A program made the position numbers and the translations under genes. DNA of 64,000 nt from Camellia lanceoleosa (lineage: Eukaryota; Streptophyta; Magnoliopsida; Ericales; Theaceae): NCBI GenBank assembly GCA_025200525.1, contig CM045762.1, positions 22,727,374 to 22,791,373 on the forward strand, given 5' to 3'. The notes beneath the pieces were generated by a model that saw only the letters and a program-made list of their open reading frames with translations, searched no databases and was not told where the DNA came from. Positions within the stretch are counted from its first letter, which is position 1. Each line of letters opens with the position of its first letter. Below are positions 9,968 through 25,839 of the stretch, in pieces.

Positions 9968-12005
9968 TCACAAACCAATCCATTTGAGGCAATGCCACAT
10001 GGGACACGGAATATTTTTCCTAGAAACACCCATCTTGTGCCCTAAGTGAAATAGACACTCATCTTGCCAAGCCCTATCAAAGAACATGTACCCATGTACT
10101 AGAAGAAAGTGATTACGACGGCAAATAGTTTTCATATTAGGAAACTCGCAAAGATTTCAAAATATAAATAAACTGCCAGCGGTTGATGGAGGGAGCAGGA
10201 GGAGGAGGAGGAGAGCGGGAGGTGTTGGTGGCGGCAAGTGGGTGCTTGTTGGAGGATGTGTAGTACATATAATTGGGATTGGATTCATCTAACTTGAGAG
10301 ACTTCTTGGGTTTGGTGTGGATCTATTTTGGGATCAAAACATCTATTTTGGACTTATTTTAATGATTTGAATTGTTGACTTTTTAAAGTTTGTTGAGTAA
10401 AATATTTATATAAAAAATTAAGATGATTGAATATTAGTAATTATATGTCTAAATTACATTTGCTTTTTAAAAAATGAACGACAATTATAATTTTAAGAGT
10501 AACCATTCATTTTCCATCATACAAATATAATTCAAACATATAGCTACCATATATGATTATTTTAATTTTTTACATGAATATTCTATTTAATGGGTATAAA
10601 AAATGAACAGTTCGAATCACTGAGATCAACCCCAAAATCGACTTACCAAGCTCAAGCATTATATCAAATTAAGATGACTAAAACTATAGAAACAATATAC
10701 GAAAATTGTCAATAATTTAATTATGAAATTTGAGAGAATCTAAACCCATATAATTTAACTTGGAATTCGGCATCATCAATTTTCTGACCAATAGAAACAA
10801 TATAGGAAAATTATCAATAAATCTTATTTTGCGTGTAAGACTCCTATTAAATTTTAATATGAACAACTAAATCCCAATTTTATCATAAAATGTTTTCAAA
10901 AAATTTACTACTTCATAATAGTGCATCTTATTTTAATTTACTGTAACAATAATTTTATAAATAATTTTAACTTAATTAAAATAAAAATTTTAATATTGAA
11001 ATTAAAATTAAAATTTTTAAAAATAGATATATTTGTTAATATTGAAATTTGATATAACTCAATAGTAATTTTCAAAACAAAATAAAACTTATTGATAATT
11101 TTTGCAATTGTGGTTTATGAATTTTTAATATAATATCATAATTTTCATAACTAAAAGAATATAATTTTAGTTAAATTAAAATTATTTATGAAATTATTAT
11201 TCATATTAAATGAGGGATAAAATTGAGATAACATATCAGAATTAAACTTTTTGAAAAAGAAGACTTTAGTTGGCCATATCAAATTTAAATTTGATTTTCC
11301 ATTGTGGGTTTTGATTTTTTTAACATAATATCATAATTTTTATAATTAAAAAATATAATTCTAGTTAAATTAAAATTATTTATGAAATTGTTATTCATAT
11401 TAAATTAAGGATAAAACTGGGATAACATATCCCATTATGGAGAATTAAACTTTTTGAAAAAGAAGACTTTAGTTGTCCATATTTAAATTTGATAGAATTC
11501 AATAGTAATTTTAAGATTAAAATGAGATTTATTGATAATTTTTCCAACAATATGTAGGGGGAAAAAGTCACAATGAGTAATTTTGTGAATTTTACTAATG
11601 TATTATTAATTCAAAAAAATAAGTATCACATTCTTTAAAATTTCATTAATTTGACATACCACATCAACACAATATTGTGATGTACTTAACCCATTGAATA
11701 ATTTATTCACACACATACGGTTTCGTGTATATTATCATAAAAAAAATTAAGTCGATTCAATAATTATAATATTTTCATTTTATACATATACTTTTAAAAA
11801 TAAATTATTCATTTTTTTAAGACAAATACAATAAAATAAAAATAGTAATTATCAAATTAGTTTAATTTTTTTTTCATAAATAATATATGTGAATAGTGTC
11901 TTACAAAATAAATAGTTTAAATTATCTAAACGGGACCGTACTAAAATTCTCTTAAGTTTTTTAAATTTAAACTTAAGAGATACTCAACACTTTCTATAAT
12001 TATTA
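9968..12005. other. AT-rich intergenic DNA
   Basis: No gene is seen. A short (GGA)n-rich purine stretch lies at about 10195-10215. The rest is strongly AT-rich and contains the tandem duplication listed at 11113-11487. Confidence 0.6.
11113..11487 (+). repeat. Tandem duplication, two units of about 175-185 bp
   Basis: Unit 1 (11113-11284) and unit 2 (11303-11487) share TAATATCATAATTTT, TTAAATTAAAATTATTTATG and AAAAAGAAGACTTTAGTTG in the same order. The divergence points to an old duplication. Confidence 0.8.
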
Positions 12006-12259
12006 GGGCAAATTACATATACCCCCTCACGGTTTAGCAAAATTACAGATACTACTCCTGAGGTTTGAGAAATTACAGATACCCCTTGAAGGTACTATTT
12101 GCATAACAAATTAGGAGGCAAATTGTTATGAAAATATAAACCTCATGGGACAATTTGTTATGAAAATATAAATCTCAGGGGGTATCTATAATTTTCGAAA
12201 CCTCAGGGAGATATTTGTAATTTAGCTAAATCTCGAGAGAGGTACATGTAATTTGCCCC
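12006..12259. mobile_element. MITE-like foldback element
   Basis: The ends GGGCAAATTACAT and ATGTAATTTGCCC form terminal inverted repeats, and internal segments (ACCTCA and TATGAAAATATAAA words) are also repeated. There is no coding capacity. The 45348-45648 stretch has similar ends and internal words and may be a diverged relative. Confidence 0.7.
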
Positions 12260-13573
12260 TATTATTAATAATATGCCCCGGGTATCTTCAAGAGTAGAGA
12301 TTTGAGAATAAAAATACTAAGAAGCTAAATGAATTACCAAATATTACTCATATGAGTGTGTGGTCTCGTGGTGTAGTTTCCACATCTATGTAAATATTTA
12401 GTAATTTATTTGGATGCCTAACATTGCTCATTGGAGAATGAACTCGAGTCATTAGTATATCCTTGTCCATTTGGATTGGGCGACTTAGGAAAAAAAGAGA
12501 ACAATTGTATTTCTTTTGGTCCGCATCACTCGTTTGGAGAAATAGAGTGAAATGAGAAAAAATCTATTTTGAATGTTTCTAAACGTGGAGAGATTTGGAG
12601 AGAAAAGAAACCAATTGAATACTATTTTATTATAATATCAACATTACTCTTTTAGATATAGAAAAAATAAAAAATAAAAAATAAAAAATGATACCAATAA
12701 GTTAATTTAATAATATAACATGATATCATTTCATTTCATTTTTTTATTTATTTATAACTTAATCAAACAATCTAAGAGAGAAATTAATATTTTTTTTTTC
12801 TTTTCACAATATTTTTTTTCTTCTCTCTCTTAGCTTACATAATCATTTCATTTCTTTTTTCTTTTCTTTTTTTTTTCTAGTGAAATTATTTTCTTTTATT
12901 TTCATTTGATTTGATTTCTTTCATTTCTTTTATTTTCTTTTCTAGATTACCAAACAAAGTTAGGCCATGTGCAACATTGGCTTTGTTTGAGATGTAGGTT
13001 GGCTTTTTAACTTTTTGATTTTTTTAACTTTTGTGAGAGAAAATTAGAAATGATTATGGGTTGATGTGACAACTTTTAGCTTGGGGGCTAAAAATCTATT
13101 TTGTTTTTTTTGTTGCTAAAATAATCCCAACCTCATCCAAACCCCCATCCCAAACAGCTACATTGTTTACTGACCTGCAGTCAAGAACATCCACATCAGT
13201 CTCGTCAAACTTATTTCTAGACCAAAATAGAGAGCAAACAGAGGAAAACCAGCCTTTGATAGCCTCACTACATATTTTCACAATTTGTGATTGCTATAGT
13301 ATATCGTTTGATGTAGCTATGTACTGTTTACAATTTATACACTATATTATTATTTTTTCATCAAGTAGTCGACCACTCGGTCGACTAGCCAAAAGTAAAA
13401 TTGACAATTTCCACCAAGTGGCAGATCAAAATTTTTTTTTTTATTTTTTTTTTTTTCCTTCTCCGAGGACAATACAAATTTTAAATACTTTTTTTTTTTT
13501 TCTTTTGAGGTTACATGGTTGTCTAGCCCGACAACCGTGGTTGGCTATTAAATATATATTATTAAAAGATGGG
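12260..13573. other. AT-rich intergenic DNA
   Basis: No gene is recognised. Long T-rich and pyrimidine-rich tracts occur at 12780-12950 and 13430-13505. A short open frame at 13163-13618 is mostly poly-Phe/Ser from these tracts and is not credible as a gene. Confidence 0.6.
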
Positions 13574-13940
13574 GGATGCACCAATAAATCCCAAATTAAT
13601 AACTTATGCACTGTTTAGTCTTAAAAGTTTTCTTGTAGACTGAAAGGTCCCATTACAATGTTAATAACATCAGATACAATGTTAATAACATCAGAGTCAT
13701 GTTACAAACATTAGATTTCAAACATCTAATGTTCATCAAATTTCAATAATGTTTGAAAATATAGGATGAAAAACATCTAATGTTCATTAGATTTCAATAA
13801 ATTTTGAAATTATAGAATGAAACATCAGATCATTTACATCATGCTGATGTAAAAATGGGACTAAATGGAGCATAAGAAAACTTTTAGGACTAAATGGTTC
13901 AACGTTTCAAAAATTAGGACTTATGGGTAAATTTTTCTTA
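13574..13940. mobile_element. MITE-like inverted-repeat element
   Basis: The left TTTAGTCTTAAAAGTTTTCT (from about 13612) pairs with the right AAGAAAACTTTTAGGACTAA (from about 13876). Outer segments (AATAAATCCCAAATT and the complement of TTAGGACTTATGGG) extend the pairing. There is also an internal tandem TACAATGTTAATAACATCAG. Confidence 0.65.
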
Positions 13941-14130
13941 AAAGAATATGACAGCATATATGTAGATAAACAATACAAAGTTAGCAAAATCTAGTTTCCA
14001 CCCAATCGACCGTCTAATATCTCTCAAAATTGACAATTTTCATCAAGCGATCGATCAATCTATCATTCACCCGGTCGACCACCCAATAAAAATAAATATT
14101 TTATAAAATTAAATTTTAAAATAAAGAGCC

Positions 14131-14153
14131 TGATAAATATATATATATATATA
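14131..14153. repeat. (AT)n microsatellite
   Basis: Run of alternating A and T at the boundary of an AT-rich stretch. Confidence 0.85.
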
Positions 14154-14239
14154 TAAATGCTAACTAAAATAACAAAAGTAACATTTTTAGTTTTAATTTC
14201 ACTTAAAACTGATAGAGACTGATACGGAAGGTTTTATAG

Positions 14240-14482
14240 GTCCTGTTTGGTAGAACTGTGGAAAAGTGCTTATAACTTATGCCTAAACAGCTTATAACTT
14301 ATAACTATGAATATAAGCTGATTTCTGATTTATAAATTAAGCATCTCCTGACCTACTCAAAAAATAAGCTGATTTCTGACTTCCAAAAAATTATAAGCTA
14401 TAAGCTAAACCAAACACATCAAAATAACTTAAATTAACCTGAAAGCTAAAATAAATAGTTTTTAAGCTGCACCAAACAGGGC
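14240..14482. mobile_element. MITE with GTCCTGTTTGGT ends
   Basis: The left end GTCCTGTTTGGT and the right end ACCAAACAGGGC are terminal inverted repeats; the element is about 243 bp. Internally, TATAAGCTGATTTCTGA occurs twice and AGCTTATAA words are repeated in both orientations. The family type (hAT- or Harbinger-like) is not settled because no clean target-site duplication was seen. Confidence 0.7.
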
Positions 14483-14756
14483 TATAAATGTACTTGGGGT
14501 GAGTGACTGCTCTGCGGCTCGTAACCGGTTTTGGGTTTTAATCGTGAACCGGGAGATGCCTTTCCAGTGTCCACCCACCTGTTCTCGAAAAATTATTTGG
14601 TGTCCTTAGGGCGTCATGTGGCGATGTCCGTCGTCAATCACAATCCACAATGCTCCTCTTCTCAGTCATCCGCCACAAAATTATAAGCACCACTTCCTCC
14701 ACCAATCACAATAGCATGAGGCCCACCTGACGGTGTTCAGGACCAACCAATAACTT

Positions 14757-17746
<2,990 letters not shown>

Positions 17747-17927
17747 TGTAAGTTTCTGAATAAACTTGTATATTCAATTGTTCGTAATACAAAGATTACA
17801 ACCAATATTTATAGCAATCCTAAACCTAATCTATAATAGGAAACAACCCTATACAATCAATCTACAATCAAACGAATATTCACAATCAACCTAATTGATA
17901 TATTTCCATAATTATATAATATTCTCA
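17747..17927 (-). repeat. 3' LTR of second Copia element (181 bp)
   Basis: Read on the minus strand, the LTR begins TGAGAATATT and ends AACTTACA. It directly follows a G-rich tract (GAGCGGGGGCG at 17928-17938, minus strand) that fits a polypurine tract. Its outer edge abuts RLK copy B exon 3 at 17746. This is a short LTR for a Copia element. Confidence 0.85.
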
Positions 17928-18880
17928 CGCCCCCGCTCAAACTCAAGGTGTTTAGAAGAAAACACTAAGAGTTTGCCAAGAAGAAACTGAAATCGAGCAG
18001 TGGTGTGAATCTTCGTAAAGAAATCAGCGAGTTGCAATGCTAAAGAGACGAAAGGAAGTGAGATGAACCAGATTGTAGATGCTGACGGACAAAATGACAA
18101 TTAATCTCAATGTGCTTCGTCTGCTCATGGAAGGCAGTGTTATGTGCAATCTGAATAGCATTGCGGTTATCATAGTAAAGGGAGGTTGGAGAAGATTGAG
18201 GAACACCTAAATCAGTCAAGAGACAACGAAACCAAACAATCTTAGCAGTGGTATGAGCTATAGCACGACACTCAGCCTCAGTAGTGGAACAAGCAACAAC
18301 AGTCTATTTCTTGCTCTTCCAAGAAATTAAGGAATCACTAAGAAACATGTAGAAGCTAGAAGTGGACTTGCGATCAATGACATCACTAGCCCAATCAGAA
18401 TCAGCATAAGCTACCAAGTCCAACGAGGAAGTAGAAGACAACAGTAAACCCTAAAATATAGTATCCCAGAAATAGCGAAGAATCCAAACCAAAGTAGCCC
18501 AATGTGTAAAACGAGGAGCAGAAACGAACTGACTAATCACATGAACAACATAGGCAAGATCAGGGCGAGTAACCGTCAGATAAACTAAGCAACTCACGAG
18601 TTCTCGACATAAAGTAGGATCATCTAGAAGAACACCACCAGTAGGAGTGAGCTTCACATTAAGCTCAATAGGGGTATTAGAAATCTTAGTGTCAGTAAGA
18701 ACGACACGATGAATAACCTCATTGGCATACTTGGCCTGAGAGAGAGAGTAGTCCTTGGGAGAAAAAGCTACCTTAGTACCAAGAAAATACTGCAAGGGGC
18801 CTAGATTCTTCATTTCAAAAGTTCGAAAAAGATGCTGCTTGACCTCAGAGATAGTAGAAGAGTCAAAGCCAGCGACGATT
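17928..18880 (-). pseudogene. Copia RT (3' part) and RNase H, minus strand
   Basis: The open segment 18451-18894 carries the copia RT end (FEMKNLGPLQYFLGTKVA, LSQAKYANEVI, TPIELNVKL, RELVSCLVYLTVTRPDLAY). Below 18450 the frame continues into RNase H: YADSDWASDVIDRKSTSS, TEAECRAIAHTTAKIVW, YYDNRNAIQIAHN and QLADFFTK near 18010. RT sequence immediately upstream of IVAG stops at 18880, where a long LTR interrupts it. The missing YxDD is found on the far side at 24122-24133. Confidence 0.88.
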
Positions 18881-21800
18881 TGTAGAAACCTCATTTTTGA
18901 CCGCCCTTAAGACTTGGGCGTTACTGATGGTTTACTTGGTGTTGAAAGTTGAGCAGGGCAAGGGTTCAATTTTTTTGGCAAGCAGGGAGAGTCAAATCCC
19001 AATTTCATACCCCTTTTGGACCAAACAATCTTGATCAAAAGATTTTAGACCTTGAAACCCTCTCTTTCAAAATAGTTTATAAAAAAAGTTCCTACGATGT
19101 TCCGACGCTCGCGTTTTGTTAAATGTTGCCTCTTTCGGTAAACCGAGCAAAGGACAAAGTGGAAATGAATGAAAGAGAGATGAAATCTTTGAAAAATCTT
19201 TCAAAACACCTTGTTTATGGGTTTGGAGTTGAAGAAAAGAAGAGAAGAGGGAAGAAACCCAGTTGGGGGAGAAAATGGGCATGAACCGTTAAGAGAGAGT
19301 CGAGCAACCCTCGCTGAATCGAGCCTATTCATTTGCATACTTGGATTTCAGCTATGAGGCCACCACCGTTGGAAAGCTTACTTCTGGGGCTTTATTTTTC
19401 ACTCAAGAATCTCTTAAAGCCAAGTTCGGACGGGGGAGATATGGTTGGTTGAAGTAGGGCATCAATTCGGTTGGACCGAATCTGCGCGGCTTCACCAAAA
19501 TAGGCATAACTTTTTGCACAGTTGGAATTTTGATGCAATGCTGGTGCCATTGGAATGCTAACTTCTGGGGCTTCAATTTGGACACTTGCCAACCACTTTT
19601 TTGGCCTTGGTAGCCACCTGCCGACCACTTTTCATTCTTGCAGACCACTTTTTCCTCCGGAAAACCAGAAAAAGTAGCTGGCCGACCAGTAAAAGTAGTT
19701 GGCCGACCACTTCAACTGGTCGGCAGCTTTCCAGCACCTTTTTGAAGATATTTTCTTGCCAGCTGTGCCAGCTGGAGAGCACAGAAACCATCCTCCATAC
19801 ACGTGTATGTGTATGGAGGGATGGCTTTAGGCCTAAAGCTTGTCCAACAAGCTTGAGCATTGTTTTGCTATATAAGGGAGCCTCTTCCCTCATGCCTTGG
19901 GTTCAAAATTTCATCCTTGAGCTATACATATCATCTATCTCTATAATCCTCCATTTCTCTCTTGTTTTGTGCCTTAAAGTGTAGTTTCTTCATACTTTAA
20001 CACACAAACACACACTCAAACACCATCCTTTTGTTGCTAAGGTGCTTAGGAGCTGGTTTTGGAGTTATTGGATTGGTTTGAGCTTGAAAAACCTGCTGGA
20101 GTTGTGGTTTTGAAGGTGTTCTTCAAGGGTGAGCCTTTAACCCCTTAAACCCTTATTTTTGCTTAAGCTTTTAGCCCTATTTGCATGGTGTTTTAGGCTT
20201 AACTTCCTACTGCAAAAAGTTCTTTTTTTTTAGTCCTTAACATGTTTGTTTAAGGTCCCTTTTGTGTTAGGGGTAGTCTACCCCCTTTTAGGCCTTGTTT
20301 GGCCTTGTTCTTGTGCCATCTTTTTAAGATTTTGGGACCACCTTGTTTTGGACTTCTCACCATTGAAACTCAGAGGAATTTTAGTGGTGGAAATGGTGTT
20401 TTGAGGTCCCAAATAGGAGAGGGTCATCCCCTCTCCTTGTGTCTTGTTTACTTGCTTTGAATGCCTCATGTTTGAGCATGTTTGTTAAGCTTATGTTGGC
20501 CATATCTTAGCATGTATTTGGGGTTATTTTGGTATGACACGCCACTGTTTTTACTTGGTTTTGTCATCCCTTGCATACCTTATACACTTGTAGTGTAAAT
20601 CTCGCAAACTAGTCTTGTATGCTTCATGAAGTAGCATGTCATTCTAGCTTGTTTTGTTTTCATTTCAGCATGTTTTTGGTGATGTTTTGCCATGTCATAC
20701 CTCTGTTCAGGTTTGGTTTGGTTGGCCCTTGCATGCTCCATGCACTTGTTGTGCAATTCCATGAATTAGCCTAACATGCATTATGTGTTTAGACTGTTAT
20801 TCTAGCATGTTTTGGCTTAACTCTAAGAAGCTTTTATCCATGTTTTAGCATGCTCTAGCTCTGATTTGTGTTGTTTTGGTCATGCATGCCATGCTTTGTA
20901 TAGCTATAGTGCATTCTAGCTTATTAGCTTTGTGTATCATGTCCACTAGCATGCATTACTTGGCCTATTTGAATGATTTGACATCATTTATTATGAGATT
21001 TCAGTGCATGTTTCATGGTCATACACTTGCATTTTTCACTCATTCAATGCGTTGGAGGGTTTGTCCTTTATGCCTTAACATGAGCCATTGCGTATGCCTT
21101 CATGCCTAAGCTTGCGAGCTATCATTTCAATGTGTACTTGGGGTTATTTTGCCATTATATAACTCTAATTTTTATTGGTTAAGTCATCTCATGCTTGGCT
21201 TTGGTAGGTGTAGTGTAATTCTCCCTATTGCCCTTGCATGATTCATACCTTATGCCCTTCATGCTAGCTTGTTTTGGCTTCCTTCCATGCATGTTTTAGA
21301 CTCATTTTGACATGTTCTAGGACTGTTTTGGGTTGCCTCGACCATATGCTTCATGTTTTGCATAGTTGTAGTACAAATGCCCATGCTAGTTTCAAGTTTT
21401 GAGCACCATAGCATGCTATCTTTGAGCTATTTGGATGATTTGGCATCATTTAATACTTGATTTCAGAGCATGTAGCATTGCCATATTTTCTTTCACCCTT
21501 TGAGTGCCTCTAAGGGTTGTGCATTTATTGCTTTGTTTATGGCCTAGTGTGTATCCTTGCATGCCTAGGTCTTTGAACCTTTATCTCAGCATGTTTTGGT
21601 CTTTGTTTAGACCTATTTGAGCTCTGTCCATGATTGGTTCAATCATTTGTGCCATGTATTGCATGCCCCTTTGTGTAGTCCCTTTAATGGCCTTGTGCCT
21701 TAGGCCTTCTTGCATGCTTTACTTGTGTTGTTTGAATGATTTGGCATCATTTCACACTTGATTTCAGAGCCTTTAGTGTTGTCACACTTCCATGTTTATC

Positions 21801-24114
21801 TCTTCTTCATCATGCTTGAGAGTTGTGTTCTTAGGCCTAATTGGTGGGCCATTGCATTGAGCATGTTTGTATTGCATTTCATGCCTTAGTTTCATCATTA
21901 TGGCCACTGATTTGGGCATGACTGAGGTCTGTCCATTTTGGTTTAAGTCCATTGAGCATTGTGTATACCATGTTACATTGCATTGAGTATGCCATGTTAC
22001 CTTGCGTTGTGAATGCCATGTTGTTGTTTGCATTGTGTATGCTATTTTATTGCTTTGCATTAAGTGTGCATGCTATTGGCATTGAGTATGCTATGTCACA
22101 TTGCATTGCATGTTTGCATGCTTGTCTCTTGCATATTGTTCACATGCTTGTTTCCTTGTATTGCATGTTTGCATGCTTTAGTTGCATTGCATGTTTGTAT
22201 GCTTGAGTCGCATTGTGTATGTCATGCTTTTGTTGCATTTTGTTTGGAATAGTTGTTAGTCCAAACACGAGAAACGAGGGATGTTTCATACTTGAAGTGA
22301 TGAAGCATGCCTCAATTCTCGGTCGCCGACGCTCTTGATCATACATGATAGAGTTCTAGGTTTTATATGTTTATGTGTGCATTCATTTTCATATTGAATT
22401 GTGCAATTTCGCCTCTCGGCCATCATGCATCGAGATGCATGATTGGTGGCCCGAGGGTCGAGAACCACACTCCCTTGAGCTTATGAAATGATAGGGAGGG
22501 TGGCTGTACACACATATCTTGCAAATACATTGCCATGCCCTTTCTTGCTCTTTGTTGCAGCAAAGTGGAGAAGTGCATCAACTTCTGGTCGACCGGCCAG
22601 GAATACTAGCTGGTCGACCACTTTTTCTGGTCTGCAGCAACAAAAAGTGGTCGGCCAGTGGCTGGAAACATAAACAACTGGTCGACAGCCCTCCCACAGG
22701 TCCCCAAGGTGAGTTAGAAACTTTCTGGAGCTTGGTGCAAGGTTCTGAGAACAGTTGCAAATAGAGGCAAGTTAGAGCATCGTGTTGGATTTCCGAACGA
22801 AGCGACCGGGCATGCATGCACTCTTCTTCCTCTGAGGACATTTTCTTTACTGCTTTCCTTAGCTAGTTTATGCTTTGGTTTGTACTTAATTAGTTAATGC
22901 GTTTAACTATTCAATTGTTTTGTAATAGTTAGTTAACTAGGATTAGTTAATTAGCTTTGTGATGTAATAATTAGCTTAATTAGCTTAGATTAACTAGTTA
23001 ACTTCTTATTTGGACCCTCCGTCGAGAGAGCTAACTGTTGTAATAAGCGTGCGTGTGTGTGATGCATGTCTTCCAACCCCCATTTCTTTCTTCCTTTTAC
23101 TTACCAACTTTCGATGGTTAGTTTTAGGGCATGTTTCAATTAGCATCCTTATGCTTGCATGCGTGCATCATTCATCTGTTTTGTATGCACCGGGCTCGGC
23201 GCATCATACTAATCGCATTGTATTTCAATTCCAATTTGAATACATATACCAAGTTGCATTTCACATGACATTCTAGATAGCCGAGCCTATCTTAGTTGCA
23301 TTTTTGCATGTGTTGCATTAGCCATCTTAACATGAACTAGGATCATGCATGATTTCTAACTAGTTCTCTGTTTTGGCTCGGAGTACACTGTGAGTGTTTA
23401 CGCTTTAGCATACTGCATGTGTGTTATTGATTGCCATGAAAGCATGCTTGCCATGAGGCTAACTGCTTATTTGATATAACTGCCTAAATGCCTGTGGGTG
23501 AATGTTGGATTGTTTGAATTGGAACAATTCATCAAGTCCCTGATTTAGCCTACTTGTGAGTAGCAAACTTCAAACCATTTTCACAAACGAACATGCAATG
23601 TTTTGTTCCAAATTAGGCGATCTAGTCTATACTTGTATGCTGTGCGCATCACGTAGTAAGATTAGCTAATTAATCGGAATAAGAGCACATGTGTTTTCAA
23701 AAACAAAATATCATACTTAGTACAGGCCGATCTTTGATCGGGCGAGCGGGGGTGCTCATTGCATGACCTTCCCCTCTCGTATCCAAGTTCTCGAGCCGAA
23801 GCAACTTTGGTGATGACGGACACGTGGCCTTAGGCACGAGTCAGGGTTTCTTAAATTTCCCCCAAAATAAAATATTTAGGTGGCGACTCTGTATCTGGCA
23901 AAGCAGTCCATGTTTGGCACTTCTGTATAAAAATCAATTTTCCAAAACGATTTGCCGGATTTGGACTCTTTGGTGATTTATCAGTCTTGCATTGCACTTT
24001 GTGAGGTTAGATTCAGAACCGTGACATTGAGTCCGAACTGTAGTAGCTCAAAACAAAATGAGATTCGCGCCCTCACCGGCGCGGAGCCCGGAGAGTTCTC
24101 GGGGCATGTCTATA
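18881..24114 (+). mobile_element. Long LTR (about 5.2 kb), Tat/Ogre-like, inserted in Copia RT
   Basis: It starts TGTAGAAACCTCATTTTTGA and resembles the second copy that starts at 59552 with TGTAGACACCCC. Near the right end both copies carry GATGACGGACACGTGGCC and TTTAGGTGGCGACTC, words typical of long Ty3/gypsy Tat/Ogre LTRs. There is no significant coding content. The left border lies in Copia RT codons (IVAG); the right border returns to Copia RT (YIDDMI on the minus strand). No internal element domains are present, so it looks like a solo LTR. The exact right end is uncertain by a few bases, and the family assignment is inferred from termini and length. Confidence 0.7.
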
Positions 24115-24180
24115 CAATCATATCATCTATATACAGTAATAAGGCAACAAATCAAGTAGAGGTGTGGAGAAGAAATAAAA
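24115..24180 (-). pseudogene. Continuation of second Copia RT (YIDD box)
   Basis: On the minus strand this reads FVALLLYIDDMI, the copia YxDD active-site box (YIDD at 24122-24133). It joins in frame and in order to IVAG at 18860-18880 on the other side of the long LTR. An in-frame TGA precedes FVALLL. Upstream RT sequence is lost within about 50 bases, at the junction with an oppositely oriented Copia fragment. Confidence 0.82.
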
Positions 24181-25004
24181 TAGAGTCCTGAACACAAGCT
24201 CCCCTTTAGGTGTTCTTAGATTCTGAGTCTGTGTTTTTCATTCCTCCTAAAATCTTTGGGTGTGTTTGCTTTGTCCACAACCATTCTCCTACTGGTGGTA
24301 AGTTGGATCCTCTTTCTATTAAATGTGTCTTTCTGGGTTATTCACCTACTCAAAAGGGCTATAAGTGTTATTATCCTCCGTCTCGTAAGTAGTTTGTCTC
24401 CATAGATGTCACATTGTTTGAGTCTCAATCCTACTTCTTGTCCTTTTCGGTGTCCAAGTCACTTAAAATCTTTTCCTAGAAAGAGTCTCTATTTTTCCAA
24501 ACATGATAATCTTCGTGTGGAAGGTTATATAGATGCTGACTGGGTAGGATCAGTAATTGATAGAAGGTCCACATTTGGATATTGTACCTTTGTTGGGGGA
24601 AATTTGGTTACTTGGAGAAGTAAAAAACATAATGTAGTAGCCTAGTCAAGTGCAGAGGCAGAATTTAGAGGTCATGGCACAAGGTGTATGCGAGCTTTTG
24701 GGGATCAAGTTGCTGCTAAGTGATCTGGGCATTGGTTAGATAGACTCCATGCGACTATACTATGACATTAAGGTTGCTATTAACATAGCTCACAATCCAG
24801 TTCAACATGACGGCAAAAAACATGTTGAGATTGATCGTCACTTCATTAAGGAGAAACTCACCAGTCGTACTATATGTACTCCTTTTGGGAATTCGGGTGA
24901 ATAGGTGGCAGATATTCTCATCAAGGAAATTGGGAGCAAACCATTCCATGATGTACTTGGCAAGCTGGGCATGAGAGATATCTTCGCACCATCTTGAGGG
25001 TGAG
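24176..25004 (+). pseudogene. Third Copia remnant: integrase tail joined to RNase H, RT deleted
   Basis: The segment 24196-24450 encodes the integrase C-terminal region (FGCVCFVHNHSPTGGKLD, KCVFLGYSPTQKGYKCYYPP). From about 24500 it encodes RNase H (GYIDADWVGSVIDRRSTFGY, NLVTWRSKKHNVVA). The reverse transcriptase between these is missing, indicating an internal deletion near 24475. Several stops follow. The tail reaches a polypurine tract (CTTGAGGGTGAG, 24993-25004) before the LTR. Confidence 0.85.
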
Positions 25005-25311
25005 TGTTAGAATAAGGGAGAATTTCAAAACAGTAGGATAGACAAAAAAAAATTTTAAAAAAAATGTAGGGTGCAAGTGTGACTTACACACTTCCATGTT
25101 TGTGTAAAAAAAAATTTCTCCCATTGGGATGTAATTCCCCCTTAGAATAATATCTTAGGTATTATGTATTGCTTATTCCATTTAGCTATCATTAGCTGCT
25201 ATTTTCTTATTATGCATTTTTCCTTATTTGTGCCTCAAGGCTTCCGTTGTGAGCTACATATTATCAATATAAAAAGGGAATGATAGTCTCATCATTCCCT
25301 AAGTTTGTTTT
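25005..25311 (+). repeat. 3' LTR of third Copia, first part
   Basis: The LTR starts TGTTAG directly after the polypurine tract. A matching CTAACA end is found at 26777-26782, beyond an inserted element. Joined without the insertion, the LTR would be about 321 bp. Poly-A and poly-T tracts lie at 25046-25066 and 25106-25118. Confidence 0.75.
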
Positions 25312-25499
25312 TGTTGAATATAGAAATTAGAGTACATAGAATGTTTTTATTTTTAGTATTATGTATATAATCTATGATTGTATCAATTACTGATTTAGTA
25401 TTGTTTCCTTATTTATATCGTTTCCTAAATTGTATCATGAATCTATTATATATACATGGCATCTACCTTATTCATGTGTAAGCCAAATAATTCTTTTCA
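25312..25499 (+). repeat. 5' LTR of non-autonomous element
   Basis: Begins TGTTGAATATAG and ends near CTTTTCA; it matches 26574-26761 with few differences over 188 bp. Confidence 0.88.
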
Positions 25500-25839
25500 T
25501 TTTTTTTGGTATCAGCGCTAGGTTAAGTACCTAGTAATTTTGCTTCACCGGCAGGCGACAGCCTTGCTTTGGCTGCCTGCCAGACCTCAACCCATTTCAC
25601 TACTATATTTTCTTGCAGTATCACTTCGTGGTGATCTCTTCCTCTATCCACTAGTTTATTCCTATCCCAAATATCTTTATCATATTTTTTGTTTACTCAC
25701 AATTCATTTTCTTTGTGTATTTATGTTCCATTTTGTCTTTCCCTCTATTTCAACCTCAAATAGGTTTCTACCTTCAAACCTATTTGAGTTTGAGAGGGGA
25801 GGTATTATACCTATATCATGGTAAGCATGGTGATATACC

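Noticed and set aside
13163..13618. 151-codon frame
   Set aside because: Mostly homopolymeric Phe/Ser from T-rich tracts; no start context, motif or splice partner.
19573..19984. Overlapping 106- and 132-codon frames on opposite strands
   Set aside because: They lie inside a long LTR that is collinear with a second copy lacking the same frames.
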